From: Cricetomys ansorgei
Lineage: Eukaryota; Chordata; Mammalia; Rodentia; Nesomyidae
Direction of reading: 5' to 3'
Assembly (NCBI GenBank): GCA_026225945.1
Contig: JAMJFZ010003624.1
Location: forward strand, 9,707,001 to 9,771,000
DNA length: 64,000 nucleotides
The notes beneath the pieces are model-generated. The model was not told where the DNA came from. It saw only the letters and a list, made by a program, of their open reading frames with translations, and searched no databases. Below, piece by piece: positions 9,227 to 21,355 of the stretch. A program made the position numbers and the translations under genes. Each line of letters begins with the position of its first letter. The stretch's first letter is position 1.

Positions 9227-12200
9227 AGCTCCGTTAGTCCTACACAACAACTGGCTAGTCTTCAGTTGCTTCAGCCTCATAGAACACAGAAGATGCATAA
9301 TTAATATGTTCTTTAAAAGACTTCCTTAATCAAAAAAGACACTAACTATATGTAAAATTATTCACTTACAGATATTAGTCTGTGCAATTTTTTGCAATGA
9401 CAATAAAGTCAGTAGCTAAATGTATTAATGTATTTTTCTAATGTAGCAAAACTTAGCAGCTGTCTTTTGTAAGGTATTCACCAAGAGGGGCCAATATTCA
9501 TGTTGATACCCCTATTTATATTTCACCATCTCCTGGGAAAGATGTGATATCTATGCAGAGTTGTAAACTACTTTGGAATATGATAAGGTCCGATTCAAAT
9601 AGAATAACGGTTACTAGTATTCGTTTCTGGACAAAGTCAGATATTACTTAAAGGCTAGCTTATTCCCTCCAGAGCCTCTGTCCAGTTTCAGATCCTCAGG
9701 CTTTTCTTGGGAGTTGTCTTTGAGGAAAAGCTACCTGAATTGGTCATTAGCAGCTGGGCCACCTTTTGAGCAGGGATCACCTTGCATGTAAAAACTTTCA
9801 TGCTCCACTTCCTCCTGTCAAAGGTACCCTAAGCCAGCCAAGGGAACCCAAGGAGAGATGCCCATTTGCACTTCCTGCTTTTGCTTTGGAGAAACAGTAT
9901 TTAACTGCTAATGCAAAAGTCAGAAACCAAAGATCCCAGAACTATCACTTAGGATGGTCAAAGCCACATGCTGGCCGGAAAATGGAAGCTTCAAAAAGCA
10001 GCAGCCTGCAATTGGAGTAAAAGAGAAGATCTCTCTCCCCACTTCTCTCCTCTGTCCAGTTTCCAAATAGCCTCTGCCACAGCTCACAGACCTACACTGG
10101 GGGCCGGGGAGGGGGGGGTCTTGACTAACTCCTTTGCCGCTTAACACATACTGTGGGTTAAAACAGCAAGTACAGTAAATAGAAGGCCATCAGCCAACCA
10201 GAGCCTAGAGTGTGTGAAACGCACGACCAGGAAGGAGAAGCCACAAATGCATGGACCAAGAAAAGGACTTCCCCTGCCTTGGGAGAACCAGCTTCTGCAC
10301 AACCATCAACAGAGGAAACCCACACATCCTTTGCCAACACAAGAGACAGGGACATAGCATGACGTCCCTGATGAAATATGCTAGAGGGTGTGTGCAGTCT
10401 CCTTCCAGAGGTTTGCTCTCATTACCAAAAACAGAGTGTATGAAAAGAAAGAAGATATGCAGGAGGTGATTCGAGTTCTCTCTCTCCCTTTCAACTAATG
10501 ACAATGGTTGAAATGCTATATGCCATTTCTGAAGAGTATGTCACTTAAAAAGAATAGACCATTCACGTCCATCAACCAGAAAAAGAACTCAGGACCACAA
10601 ACAAACAAGCTTGTGCCATTTCACTGTTTTGAACCTTGGTATAAATCCCAGGAGGTCACTGTCTGGGAAACCTACAGCTGCTTCCATACTATGAGAACAA
10701 TTAAAAACATTAAAATATGTTCACGCAGTAAGGTGGCCTCAGCTTCGTGGAAAGTGTTCTGGCAACACAGAACCGAAGTGACCGTTCACCAAGCTCAGGA
10801 AGCCCATCTCTGGGACTAGTTCCTGGAGAGAGACGTAAGAGAAAACAAGTGAACAAGAAACCACAGAAATATCCAACTAACAGGAAATCAGGGCTAGGGC
10901 ATCATGATGGAGCCTGTGTTCAACTCTGTGCGGTGTTAACATGACTGTCTTAGCACTGAGCTATTGTTTCCCCCACATTTTGTTAAGTTTTCTATAATGA
11001 GGATATATTATTTGTATAATCAGGAAAAAGATGCATTTATATATTTGACATTATATATCAGCAGATTATATGACATTATGGGCTACATACCTTAAATATA
11101 TTAATCTCTTTAAGAACAAGCTGGCAGGCAAGCCGGGAATCTCAGTATCAAAATAAAGCCTAAATCAGATGTTTCTTTTTAATGTCCAGGTGAAATTAGC
11201 ATGTTTCTTTGTCCCTGTCAAGCTTCTCACAGCTTCTTACCTCTCCGGTCAATTGGTCAACATCGGATTTTGGTACAACGGTGCCTTTCTTCTGTGAGCC
11301 TCTATATTTGACAATGCTGTGTGTTTTGGTTAGAAAACTCACACTGCCAAGTGAGGAGTCCATATTCCACTTTGGTAGCCTGCACATTTAGCATGGAAAC
11401 ACACATGTTTATTTTACCGACCTAACGAGACTCAAACGAAAGCACACATGTATGAAACTGGTCTGCTCCCAGGCCATCACATTAGCTGCAAAATCGTGTT
11501 TGTAGCAGTGGATTATGCATACATTTGACCCCTTAATTCTTTTTCTTTTTTTAACTAGATCAAGTGGCTGTCCCTGTGGCACCATCAGTATATTCAATAA
11601 AAATCAAGGATATCTTTGTTTGAAACATACATTATAAATAGATGTATAGACAGAGCAGATATTGAGAAAAGAAATGGTAAAGATTATGAATATTAAGATT
11701 TATATTAATCTATAAGCCTATTAAAGTACAGTAAAACCTGTCCTTCAGACCACCTTTTTAAAGATATCACCTCCCTGATGGGACCACTAAATTTCGGGCC
11801 AAATTATTTTCCCATAAAGAACAATGAAAAGAAAATGATTATATTAAGACTTGTTCTACTATGGTTTCTTTTCATTGTTCCGCCAAAAATGATTCCAAAC
11901 AGTAAAATAACATTGATTTTGACCTTGTTAACGAACCCGAAGAACTTCTCGGAATACTCAAACACCGATTTCCAATTTTAACAGGAAAAGAAAGGGAGCC
12001 TCTGCTGCCCGTTTTTTGAAAACAGGAGCTGCAGGTGGGGATCATTTCATTGGTATTCCACAGCTGTGCTCATCCCGATATTGCTAATGTTCCAGAAGGC
12101 TCGTCCTGTGGATCTTCCTTTGTGCGAAGAGCTGGAGATTTGTAAAGTAAAGAGCTGTGCGATTTGTAAAGTACCCAGAGAAGCCTTCAAGCCGAGAGAC

Positions 12201-13284
12201 TGATTGCATTTCTTTTTGGTTACGAAGATTCTCATTTTCAGTATTACCTGGAGCGATTTTCAGTTTTCCAAAATGCCGTTCTCTCTAAGGGAACGACTTT
12301 CTCTCCTTTGGTCTTTTGAGGGCTTCCTGTGGCTTTGACTAGCTTTTCTTCCAAACAAAACTGCCCTGTGATCCTTGCTCCTGGCCCTCCTTCACTCGGC
12401 CCTTGCTTTCCTAACAAAGTTCTTCAAGCTTATTCATTTCAGTCAGAAATAGCGCAAGGCCTAACCACTCTTCCACCCTACCTCCGAGGCAGGTCCCTGG
12501 ACAGGTCATTAAAACTGCACAGCGGTTTGCTCCATCCCCACCCCACCCCCACCCCACTCCCCAGTACGGTCTATTTGATTACAGAATCCAGCTTGTATGT
12601 TAAAATTGGCCTTCCATGCCAGAGATGCCCATCTGGTGTCTGTCTGTTGGAATAGAACCTTCTTTCTCCCAGATCTCGAAAGGAAACAAGTTAGCCGTGA
12701 CACTCCCAAAGTTACTCCTACTACGAGGCGCACCCTCCAGAATACACCAGTAAGTCATGCGAACAAGAAATGCCACTTCAGACCTCATAGAGAGAGGCCT
12801 CAGATTCTACAGTCCTCTGAATTATGACCTGTGTGTTTATGTGCCCAGCTCCAAGCCCGGTGACTGCCAGGGTTGGCTCCCAGTTGCCCAGGTGGACCTG
12901 AACCCACTCCCCTGTCCTGCCCCACTGTTGCCCCACCCCCACCTCTGTAGCTGTAGGTCTCCTGCTTGCAGTCACAGGAGCTAAGGGGGCTCGGGACTCA
13001 CTGGTCCAGGACACCGCTGCTTTCGTCTTAGAGAGGGGGCTACTGAGACCCGGAGAATGGCCCGGGTAGAGTCAATACACATAGTCATGAACCTTATGAG
13101 GGAAAATCACAAGTGTTTATTCCTGCTCTTCCAAAGAGGCTCATGAAATAAAAAGTGCATTTAGGGTAGAAGGTAGTAAGCTGCGCAGACGCAATCTGAG
13201 CTCAAAGGTAGACAATAAACATTCACAACACAGTCCTTCAAACCCTGGGGTGTTGTAACAATAAGATTTCTTTTTGTAAGCAGA
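9227..13284. other. Four kilobases of repeat-poor intergenic DNA
   Basis: I recognise no SINE, L1 or exon across this stretch. It includes a G-rich patch near 10099-10118, AT-rich sequence near 10980-11110, and a CCCCA-type C-rich run at about 12533-12562 whose complement could form a G-quadruplex. All open frames are under 110 codons with no recognisable domain. Part of 11150-12250 has an AT-rich, even texture that could be conserved, but I saw no clear motif cluster. Confidence 0.5.

Positions 13285-13321
<37 letters not shown>
13285..13321. repeat. (TG)n microsatellite
   Basis: ATATAT followed by about 15 uninterrupted TG dinucleotides. Confidence 0.95.
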
Positions 13322-13322
<1 letters not shown>

Positions 13323-13629
13323 TGGTGAGGCTTAGCGGACCGGAAACAAGATGTGGCATCTGATACTATAGTCTGAATCCCAGCTCCACAGTTTTCTAGC
13401 TATGTGACCTCTGGGTAGCCACTCATTCTCTCTGGACCCCAGTTTTCTCCTGTGTAAAACGGGGCTCGTAACGTCAGTGGCTTACCTGAGCTACCCAACA
13501 AAGAGCAAAGGTGTTTACTTATGCTAGGACACTGCATTCGACAAAAATAAACCTCCTGCAGGAAGTGAATTCCACAGCGACGAGCATCTCTATAAAGGGA
13601 AGAAACACGGGTGAAAAGGACGGCATTGC

Positions 13630-13676
13630 GGGGGGGGGGGCAGGGAGAGAGGGGGTCGAGGTGGGGAGGGGAGGAG
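13630..13676. repeat. G-rich tract, potential G-quadruplex
   Basis: Starts with 11 consecutive G, followed by several more runs of three to five G within 35 bp. Four or more G3 runs at short spacing meet the usual G-quadruplex pattern on the plus strand. Confidence 0.7.
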
Positions 13677-14160
13677 AAGTATTTTAATGCAGGTATTTTC
13701 ATTTTAACCTTGCCTCTTGAACGAGCTAACTGTACGTGAGGTATGGAATGACACACAGATACCTGTGTGCACCCCCAACCCCCCCACCCCCCGCCAGCCG
13801 GAGCACAGGATGCCCGTCACTCCTTCCCTTCCCCAAGTCACTTCACAACTTCCCCACTTCCTCTCTCCGTGGGACCCTGGGACCGGAGGACTGCCTTGGC
13901 AGGTCTCTCTTCCCAGCCTCCTCTAGCTCCCTGCAAGAGGCACCCAGGAAGCTCAGGTGTAAACCGGCAGAAGCGTGCGAATCCTAAGGACAGATGGTGT
14001 CTTCAAGGTAGTGTTGTCAAGTTCAGACCTGGCCTTTCCTGAGTGCTGAAGCCTCTCTCCCTCCAACCCAAGAGACCTTCTAGTCTCTCCTTCCTGAGAT
14101 TCATTTTTCTGCAGATTTGTAAGTTCAGAGCTTAGTGTCTGTTCCGTTTGGCTTAAGACA
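13677..14160. other. Intergenic sequence, nothing recognised
   Basis: C-rich near 13770-13800, otherwise unremarkable. Three overlapping plus-strand frames at 13717-14042 are proline/serine-rich because of C-rich composition. Confidence 0.55.
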
Positions 14161-14378
14161 TTTATTTATTTGTTTGTTTGTTTGTTTGTTTATTTATTTT
14201 CCTGCATGTATATATGAGCATGCCTGATGCCTGTGGAGTCCAGAAACAGGCTGTCAGGTCCCCTGGAACTGGAGTTACAGACAGTTGTGAGCTGCCATGT
14301 CGATGCTGGGAACCACACCTTGGTCCTCTGTAAGAACAGGCAGTTCTTAACTTCCGAGCCCTCTCTCTCTCCAGCCCC
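14161..14378 (-). repeat. B3 (B2-type) SINE with TTTG-rich tail
   Basis: Reverse-oriented B3. The tail appears as (TTTG)n/(TTTA)n at 14161-14200. The B3 body has 'cccctggaactggagttaca' near 14260. The tRNA-like promoter region appears as 'aagaacaggcagttcttaac' and 'ctctctctccagcccc' at the right end. Confidence 0.9.
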
Positions 14379-14685
14379 TTCTCCTTACTCTGTGGATTTT
14401 CTTCATTTCCCCACAAACAAGCCAAACAGCTCCCGCTTTTTACATCAAACCCACAGAGAAAGGAAGAGAGTGGCATCAGTCCTGCCCACATGTACTGTTT
14501 CTCTGGGGATGGGCCGGCTTGTTGTACACTCACTACAAAGGCAGACAGCACTAGGCTATGAATAGGCCCTGTTCTGGATCTCTCTCTGACACTTAAAGAC
14601 ATTTCGTTTTCATATATTTACCCAACAAACATTTATTGAGGGGCTATTATGTGCTAACCACTAGGTCAGGTTATTCAAGAAGTGA

Positions 14686-14928
14686 GCAGTAGGGATAGCT
14701 CAACTGGTAAAGAGCTTGCCTTGCCAAGTATGAGGATCTGAGGTCAACCCCAAGAACCCATGTCAAGCATGGTGGCGCATGTCTGCGACTCCATCACTGG
14801 GGAGTTGGGGACAGCCGGCCCCGGAGCTTGCTGGCCATCCAGCCTAGGCTACTTGATGAGTTCCAGGCCAATGAGAACCAAAGTAGACATTGCCTGAGGA
14901 GTGACACCTGGGATTGTTCTCTGCCCAC
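14686..14928 (+). repeat. Composite tRNA-derived rodent SINE
   Basis: The left part is a tRNA-like head ('agggatagctcaactggtaa', then 'tgaggatctgaggtcaaccc'). A B1-like middle follows ('aagcatggtggcgcatgtct'), then a tail block ('gagttccaggccaatgagaa', 'gaggagtgacacctgggatt') that leads straight into a CA tract. This matches the architecture of a B2/B4-related rodent SINE whose 3' end is commonly followed by CA repeats. Exact family not assigned. Confidence 0.75.
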
Positions 14929-14930
14929 CT

Positions 14931-14931
14931 A

Positions 14932-14981
<50 letters not shown>

Positions 14982-15263
14982 GACACATACAGACAGACTG
15001 CATACTGTACTGTGTACGGTATGTGTACTCACATACACATACATACACTCATATACACACACACACACACATACACACACACACTCTTACACACAGACAC
15101 ACTCACACACAAACACATATACACACAAACACAGACACACACACAGTGTACTGTACTCACATACACACACAGAGACACACACACTCACATATACACACTC
15201 ACTCACACACTCACACACATACATACATATACATATACACACATAGACACAGACACAGACACA

Positions 15264-15294
<31 letters not shown>
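14931..15294. repeat. Long interrupted (CA)n microsatellite
   Basis: About 364 bp dominated by CA dinucleotides, interrupted by CATA, GACA and TCACA variants and by a short insert 'tgtactgtgtacggtatgtg' near 15005. It probably seeded from the 3' end of the adjoining SINE. The histidine/threonine-rich frames on the plus strand (up to 172 codons) and the cysteine/valine-rich frames on the minus strand are artefacts of this repeat. Confidence 0.97.
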
Positions 15295-15298
<4 letters not shown>

Positions 15299-16631
15299 GG
15301 AGGGAAGCCTGCATCTCTGAAGACAATCTGCTTTGCGTTTATCTAACCTAATGCTGGCCAAAGGGCTTCCTCCTCTAAGCACAGTTCTAACTCAAGAGAT
15401 CATTGAGAACCAAGTAACTGAACCAACCAGAAAACGGAGACCTAGCGAGGTGGACTATCTGAAGCTACCCACAGTGGCCAATCCCATTTGTCCTGAGCCA
15501 TCTTTCTGGACTGGGTGTTGGAAGCAAACCAGAAGATGGTGGTGACCTGGCCAGCTGGTCCTCTGGAGAGCTGGAAGTGGGGGCAATGTGAGCGTCTGTA
15601 CTGTGCTGATACCTGTTTGCCCGGGCCGTCGCTGTCAGCATCACGCTCACTGGCGGCTTGGTTAAGTGCTCTGGGAGTTCCCAGGTATGAAAGGTGCTGT
15701 ATAAAATCAATCACAGGCAACTCTGCGGCTGGCAGCTGGGAGCAGCTGCAGTGAGCGGTGTCCACTCAATCAACAGTCCCTCACTGAGAAGGGGAAAGAA
15801 TGCCAGTAAGAAGACTCACTCCTAGAAAAACTTTCCGCAGGTCAAGGGGGGATCCCACCTTACAAAGAAGACGCAGACCACTCCCAGTGTGCTATCTCTG
15901 TCCACAATATTACTTAAGAAGAAAAGCAGGAATTACGACTTATTGCATATTTTTTATTTAACCATGCAAGAACTCAAATTGATACACAGAGTGTCTGGTG
16001 CATATTTCTTTGCAAGCTTCCTGGAAAAAAAAAAAACAAAAACTTGGATTTCAAAATCCAGTCATAAAAGAAAATGAAATTAGGTCTATGGCACTGGGGT
16101 AGGAAAAAAAAGTTATTTCTGCAAATTTCTTGCCAAAGAAAAATGTGCATGTTTGGGACACAGTATACCTTATATATCTTTAATTATGGTTAAATATAAG
16201 AAAATATGTAGATGCACATCTTTTCTGATGCCAGCGAACAGGCTCCTTGGTTACTCCTACAGGAATTTTGATTTGAGATATTTTTGGTTTTCATCTTATT
16301 TCAGAAGTTGAAAATGTAATGAATTAATAAAAACCACCTTATTTTATAAATAAAACCTTATTTTATATGCGAATTCCTGATACTTCTTAAAAATACAACA
16401 TACTAACTTAGACAAGGAAGAGAGGGAGGAAGGAGGAGGGCTTGTTAGAACATCTTTAATCCACAAACTATGCTAATTACAGAGAAGTAGTGTGGTCTTG
16501 TCAAGGTAGAGGCAAGCAAGCGACATGACGGGCAACCTGAGAAGGAAGTCCTTGACTCCTCTGCCTATCGAAGTACCGCCACTGTCTCTTCAAGTCTTTT
16601 CTACAGACTCTAATAGTAAGAGTTCAAATTG
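15295..16631. other. Intergenic sequence, nothing recognised
   Basis: Unique-looking DNA. GC is moderate at 15300-15780 and AT-rich after 15880, with an A run near 16026. No exon or repeat family is recognised. The minus-strand frame 15442-15765 has no domain features. Confidence 0.55.
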
Positions 16632-16787
16632 TGCTGCACATGGTGGCTCACACCTTTCATCCCAGCACTCGGGAGGCAGAGGCAGGGGGACCTCTGTGAG
16701 TTCAAGGCCAGCCTGGTCTACAAAGTGAGTTCCAAGACAGCCAGGGTTACAGCAGAGAAACCCTGTCTCGAACAACAAACAAACAAA
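16632..16787 (+). repeat. B1 SINE with target-site duplication
   Basis: Full-length B1 with 'tggtggctcacacctttcat', 'ggaggcagaggcaggggga', 'ccagcctggtctacaaagtg' and 'gaaaccctgtctcg', then a CAAA-rich tail. A slightly decayed direct repeat flanks it (GAGTTCAAAT before, GAGTTTAAAT at 16790-16799), as expected for L1-driven insertion. Confidence 0.95.
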
Positions 16788-18074
16788 TGGAGTTTAAATG
16801 GCTAAAGCGTAAGTGATTACAACACTCACAAGTATACCAAATGTATAGCTCCTTCCACTCGTGTTTCCAACTGGAGACATTAGGAGCCCTGCGAGGGGCC
16901 GTTGGATGCCGATGTCCATGCCTCGGGAGCATCCTCTTAAGAGATTGTGCACATTGTCCCTCGGCTGCCTTGAGGAAACGATGTTAGCAATATTTGACTG
17001 TGCCCAGCTCCGGGCCACTGCAGAAGGTGATTCCACTAGCCCAGCCAGAGCCCATGCAAGCCAGCAACCCTGAGACAGCCATCTTTCCGCTCCATACCCA
17101 CTCCTCTCCGAGATGGCTTTGGTTACCACAAACGTGCTTCCAGATGTCCACCAAATATGTCCACAAATAACGTTCCCTCCGTGGGGACCATCCCAGAGGA
17201 GTTCCCCACCCTTATTATCCTCACATCCTTCTGTGAAGTCATTTCTGCTTATGAAATTGGGATCAAGCTTGATCTGTTCTTTTTGCCTGAAACTGCCCTG
17301 TTAGTTTGATGATAACTAGCTGTGAAGCCTTCAAGAGCTTGGGATGGGGTGGAGAGAGGGAAATGTACCTGGTCTGTGGACACTGTAGCTCAGACCCCAG
17401 GTTTCCTGGGCTTGGGGAACACAGATTTGGATTTAGAAATCTCCCTGGGTCATTATCCTTTCCAGAGCTCAGGTTAGATGCTGGTTCAAACAGTCACATA
17501 CAAAATTCTGGGAGTGGGTGGGGGGTCGCCGATGGTTTTTTAGGCTAACTTAATTGATTTCAGTTCAATCAGCTATACCGATAGGCAGATGCCTGCTAAT
17601 TTAGGCCCACCATGAAGAGTAAGCCCGAAGGCAAACACGGGCATGCCAAGAATGATTCGTGGACAGATAAATCTTTAACTTGGTGCAGAATTCTTTGAAA
17701 ACCCATCAAATATTATCTCTCTTTTGCAAGCTAGGTTGTTCCTTGGCTACAATGCATGACAATCGAACTCCAGCCTGGAAATTCTGTACTTCTCCACGGA
17801 ATATTTCACTAAGCAGTGATAAAATCCACTTCTCTGAGCCCCGATTTTCCCCATGTTCAGTCTGGAGGGGAAAAAAAGAAAAAGCCAAATAGCAGAGAGC
17901 AGAGGATGAAAGAAGCCAAACACCGGAACAGGAACAACAGTCTCAACCTCCAGCAGCCGATACTTTCAAACACTGAAAAAACTTCACATTTAATTCTGTT
18001 TTGAGATTTCTAGATACAGAACTGAGGAATATCACCCACTTACATTATTTTTTTTAGATCGATAATCAGATTTT
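16788..18074. other. Intergenic sequence, nothing recognised
   Basis: No repeat or exon recognised. Open frames up to 111 codons (16794-17129 minus) lack any recognisable domain. Confidence 0.5.
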
Positions 18075-18152
18075 GGTTGGGATATAACTCTGAGGCAGAT
18101 TGCTCGCTTGGCATGCTCAAGGTCACGGGTTTGATTCCCAAAAGCAGTAAGT
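18075..18152 (+). repeat. ID-type SINE
   Basis: A tRNA-Ala-like ID element with 'ggttgggatataactctgag', then a 'cttggcatgctcaaggtcac' region and the B-box 'gggtttgattccc'. It is diverged and short-tailed. It is not a functional tRNA gene, because the fold and anticodon arm are degraded. Confidence 0.75.
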
Positions 18153-18199
18153 AAATCAGTGGGGTTTATGTAACAAGTGTGTTTGTTTGTTTTTTCAGT

Positions 18200-18262
18200 G
18201 TCTTAGATCAAATCCAGGGCCTTGTACATACTAGATGAGTACTCTGCCTCTGTGCTTCACCA
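18200..18262 (-). repeat. ID-type SINE, inverted relative to neighbour
   Basis: Read on the minus strand it gives 'cagagtactcatctagtatg', then 'acaaggccctggatttgatc', the typical ID body and B box. TTTG units lie to its left. Together with the plus-strand ID at 18075 it forms a tail-to-tail pair about 50 bp apart. Confidence 0.75.
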
Positions 18263-18381
18263 AATGCCTGTGCCGGAAAATCTAGTAACGTTTATAAATG
18301 CCTGAATAATTAATATTGTCAAGGTAGACCAAAAGGCCGCAATTACAATCTGATTGAGAAAACTCTGTATATAAGAAGTAT

Positions 18382-18382
<1 letters not shown>

Positions 18383-18424
<42 letters not shown>

Positions 18425-18431
18425 CGCGCGC
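18383..18431. repeat. (GT)n/(GC)n microsatellite
   Basis: About 18 TG dinucleotides ending in GCGCGCGC. This alternating purine-pyrimidine tract can adopt Z-DNA. Confidence 0.95.
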
Positions 18432-19989
18432 ATGCCTGCACTTGAGTAAGAACTGCAGCATTCCTTGGCCTCAGTTTCTCCATCTGTAAGAAGGACTGTG
18501 GAGAAGGTTTGGCAGCTTCGACATTTCCTTCAAGTTACAGAAGTCAACAAGGTAAGTTCTACACTGTATAACAGAATTAACAAAAATGTTTCTGGCCTGA
18601 ATTCTAATCCTTGCCACAGCAATATATTAGTTTTCCAGAAAACTTAAAACCTACAATCCACTTGTGACGTTTCGGTTAAATATTATTCTCAAGTAGAACC
18701 CTAAGTCAAACTGGATGCTCCAGTCAGCAAGGTGGATGAACTTAGATAATTCTGTAATGTGCTTCACTCCCTCTAGCATGTCCTTAGTAACATACCGGAG
18801 ACCCCTTTACGTAGGATTCAGCCTACAAAGAATGGTGTCCACCCACGCATACTTACGGCAATGTATGGGCTTTCTGTGGCTACTTGCTGAAATTCTCAAC
18901 ACTTGAATTCATTTCATGCTGTTATGCAAACATACAGAATGCCATATTCTGAAAACACAGTAAACGGAGTAGCACAGAAGTCTAAATATGGCAAAAGGTG
19001 GGGCAGGGGACGGGGGTGGGCAATTTTGGACAACTCACTGTTACAGCCAGGTCACCGCCCTTTCCTAGCCTCTGCATAAAGCATCTGCCCCATTTAAAAA
19101 AAAAAAAATGCTTTCGGGACGCAGGAGAAAGAAGTGGGTGCTGTAGCCAAGTACATTACAGTGCGACACCCAAAGCATTAATCGTGTGTGTGTGAGAATC
19201 ATAAGCCCTAAGCTTTAGAGAGAGTTGTGCAATTGACAATCAAATGGAGCTTAAAGGGAATTACGAGGTTTTCAACTAAAGTCCTGAAATAAAGAAAGTA
19301 ATATTTTACGGGGGAAAAAAATCGCAAATGTCAAGTTTAAATCATACCACTTTGCACCATTGAGCTACTAGCTAGTTCTATAGGCTTCTTCAGTCCTTAA
19401 CACGGGGAAAGACCAACTTTCATGCTCAATAAAACTTAAGAATTTTAGAAATACATTTAGGAACATAATTCATGTATTTGTGACTTTTTTGCTCCCTGTG
19501 TGGCTAATTGTAGGGAAAAATGAGCCAGCACAGGAACTTTGTGGCCTTGTTTCCCATTTTCTCGCTTATGAATTCCAGTGTTTTGTTTTGTTTTTTGTTT
19601 TTTTTTTTTAAGTAGGGATGACACTAATTCGATGATAAAAAAATAAACCAACAAGGAAAGTCTTCATGGGGACACTGCTTCCAGTTACCTTCAGATGGCA
19701 GCCAGTTCTAGCTGGGCTTTGGGAAGCCCCAGGGCAAAGGAACCTACCTGGCAGCCACCAACCAGCAGCCCCCACCAAAAGCTGGAACCCAGCTGCCCAG
19801 TTCAGTCGCTCCTGTCCAAAGCCAGACAGGTGGCTACCCAGATTGGATCTGTTGTTGTGGGAATGATTTGATTCACAAACAGGGTTATTAAATTTTATAT
19901 GGAGACAGGCGAAAGTCACAAGATCCTGGAGAGAAAGACCTGATTCACATAAATTTATCTTAATAGCTGTGAATTCAGGAGCATAAAGC
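18432..19989. other. Intergenic sequence, nothing recognised
   Basis: AT-rich with an A run near 19098 and a T-rich run near 19580-19612. No repeat family or exon is seen. From about 19900 the texture shades into the conserved-looking block to the right. Confidence 0.5.
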
Positions 19990-21340
19990 AGAAAAAAAAT
20001 TAATGGAAAGGCATTTCACCTCCCCCGTCTGCCTGCGCCCCTCCACTCCCCTGCACACAATATGCCGGCGCGCACACATAGATCAACACCCGCCACACCA
20101 GCCGCCCTGTGCAGGGGGAACCCGACACATTGATCCGAGCCTGTTTTGACATATAAACTCCAATTTGGCCCCAAGTCACTGCGAGTGGACACTGCCACCA
20201 ACGGCTCTGACACTGGGTTATTTGTTGTTGCTGTTCGCCGTCCCTGTTTGCACATTAATCCAGTGACAATTAGGTGTCAGGGAGCGTTGTTTCTGCTAAG
20301 CTGATAGCCTTGGGCTCTGCGCTTGAAACCCTAATCAGGAGTGTAAACTCTGCTATATTTCAATTTGGAGAAGCGCTCTTCCGCTAAGAGGCCCCTGGCA
20401 CTGCGATAAATAAAACGCCTATTTACTCTATTGCCACACGTAGACATCTAATGCACTTACTACCAGCCCCCTAATCATAGCCTACAGTTAAAACCGCCTA
20501 TAAATCACTCCGTTCTCATCCTGCACATTAGCGAAACCATTTCCCCCAAACCCCACAATAAGCACTGTTTCCTTTTCTTGTTAGTCAAAAGCTAGATGAT
20601 TTTTATTAGGTTAAAGACGAGTTCACAGATGGTAAATCGCGTGGAGAGAAATGAGCTGGAGAGTTACGCTGAGCCCAGGAGGGGAGGCGTGGGTGGGAGG
20701 CGGTCCCCGAACCCGGGACTACCGGGGCGCCCAGAGGGCCGTCCGCGCTCGACCTGCCCCTCTGGCACTACCGACACTCCCTAAACCAGACAAACCCGCC
20801 GGGTCCCCCCCTCTCTCTGGCCTTGCAGATCTCCCACCAACGGCCGCCCGCTGGGAAGGGCCGGGAAGGCGAGGGCCCCTGGGCGGCCGAGCGCCGTGAG
20901 GTCCCCCGGGACCCGGTGCAACAAAAGCCCGGCCCGCAGCTCTTGCTCCTGGCCTTCCTTTTCAATTCTCCCCCGATCTCAGGTGGAATTAAGAGGATTA
21001 AAGAGGCGAGTAAATGAGGCGAGTGTGCAAAATGACTCCTTTCTGAACTAAACGGCATGCTCCGTGCTGGGGAAATGAGATGCACATTTAAATCTCATCC
21101 ATCCACCGCCTGCGGCCACCGCCATGTACCTGCCTACTTAGCCCAAGGGTTAATTAATTGAGGCTTCAATGCACTATTGCAAGAGCATTATTGCATTTGA
21201 TACTCTACATCTGTGATTTAAAACTCTTTCAGTCCCTTGTCAGCAAGGGAGGGTTTTTAACTAGGAAATTAGCATTCAGATAAGGGAACGCTCTATTTGC
21301 TTCTGAAAGGAAGGAAATATTAAGGATGCTGGTGCACAAA
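19990..21340. promoter_or_regulatory. Candidate ultraconserved-like enhancer cluster
   Basis: This is the most enhancer-like stretch in the window. It is repeat-free for over 1.3 kb and dense in homeodomain words: TAATCC (OTX/PITX type) at 20256-20261, GACAATTAGG near 20265, CCCTAATCA near 20330 and 20469, TTAATTAATTGA at 21150-21161, and TATTGCA twice 14 bp apart at 21175 and 21189. A CpG island sits in its middle. In human the neighbourhood includes the hypothalamic homeobox gene OTP beyond TBCA, so a distal developmental enhancer is plausible. Conservation and target are inference. Confidence 0.5.
20638..20940. promoter_or_regulatory. Orphan CpG island
   Basis: By eye there are about 27 CpG in 300 bp at roughly two-thirds G+C, an observed/expected ratio near 0.8. 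This stands far above the CpG-poor surroundings. There is no gene start recognisable on either strand. A polypyrimidine run followed by CAG (20807-20828) resembles a 3' splice site but proves nothing alone. CpG islands inside developmental enhancer clusters often mark poised enhancers or start points of unannotated non-coding RNAs. The 64-105-codon frames here reflect GC-rich composition. Confidence 0.65.
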
Positions 21341-21355
21341 CCGGGCTGTCATATC

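Noticed and set aside
14828..15346. 172-codon histidine/threonine-rich frame
   Set aside because: It is the translation of the CA microsatellite and its flanks.
16794..17129. 111-codon minus-strand frame
   Set aside because: No domain, no splice or promoter context, and length within chance expectation for 64 kb.
18075..18262. tRNA genes
   Set aside because: The A- and B-box-like words belong to ID SINEs; there is no intact cloverleaf or anticodon arm.
20638..20940. CpG island as the TBCA promoter
   Set aside because: I looked for the start of the TBCA first exon (MADPRVRQIKI) on the minus strand and did not find it here or elsewhere in the window.
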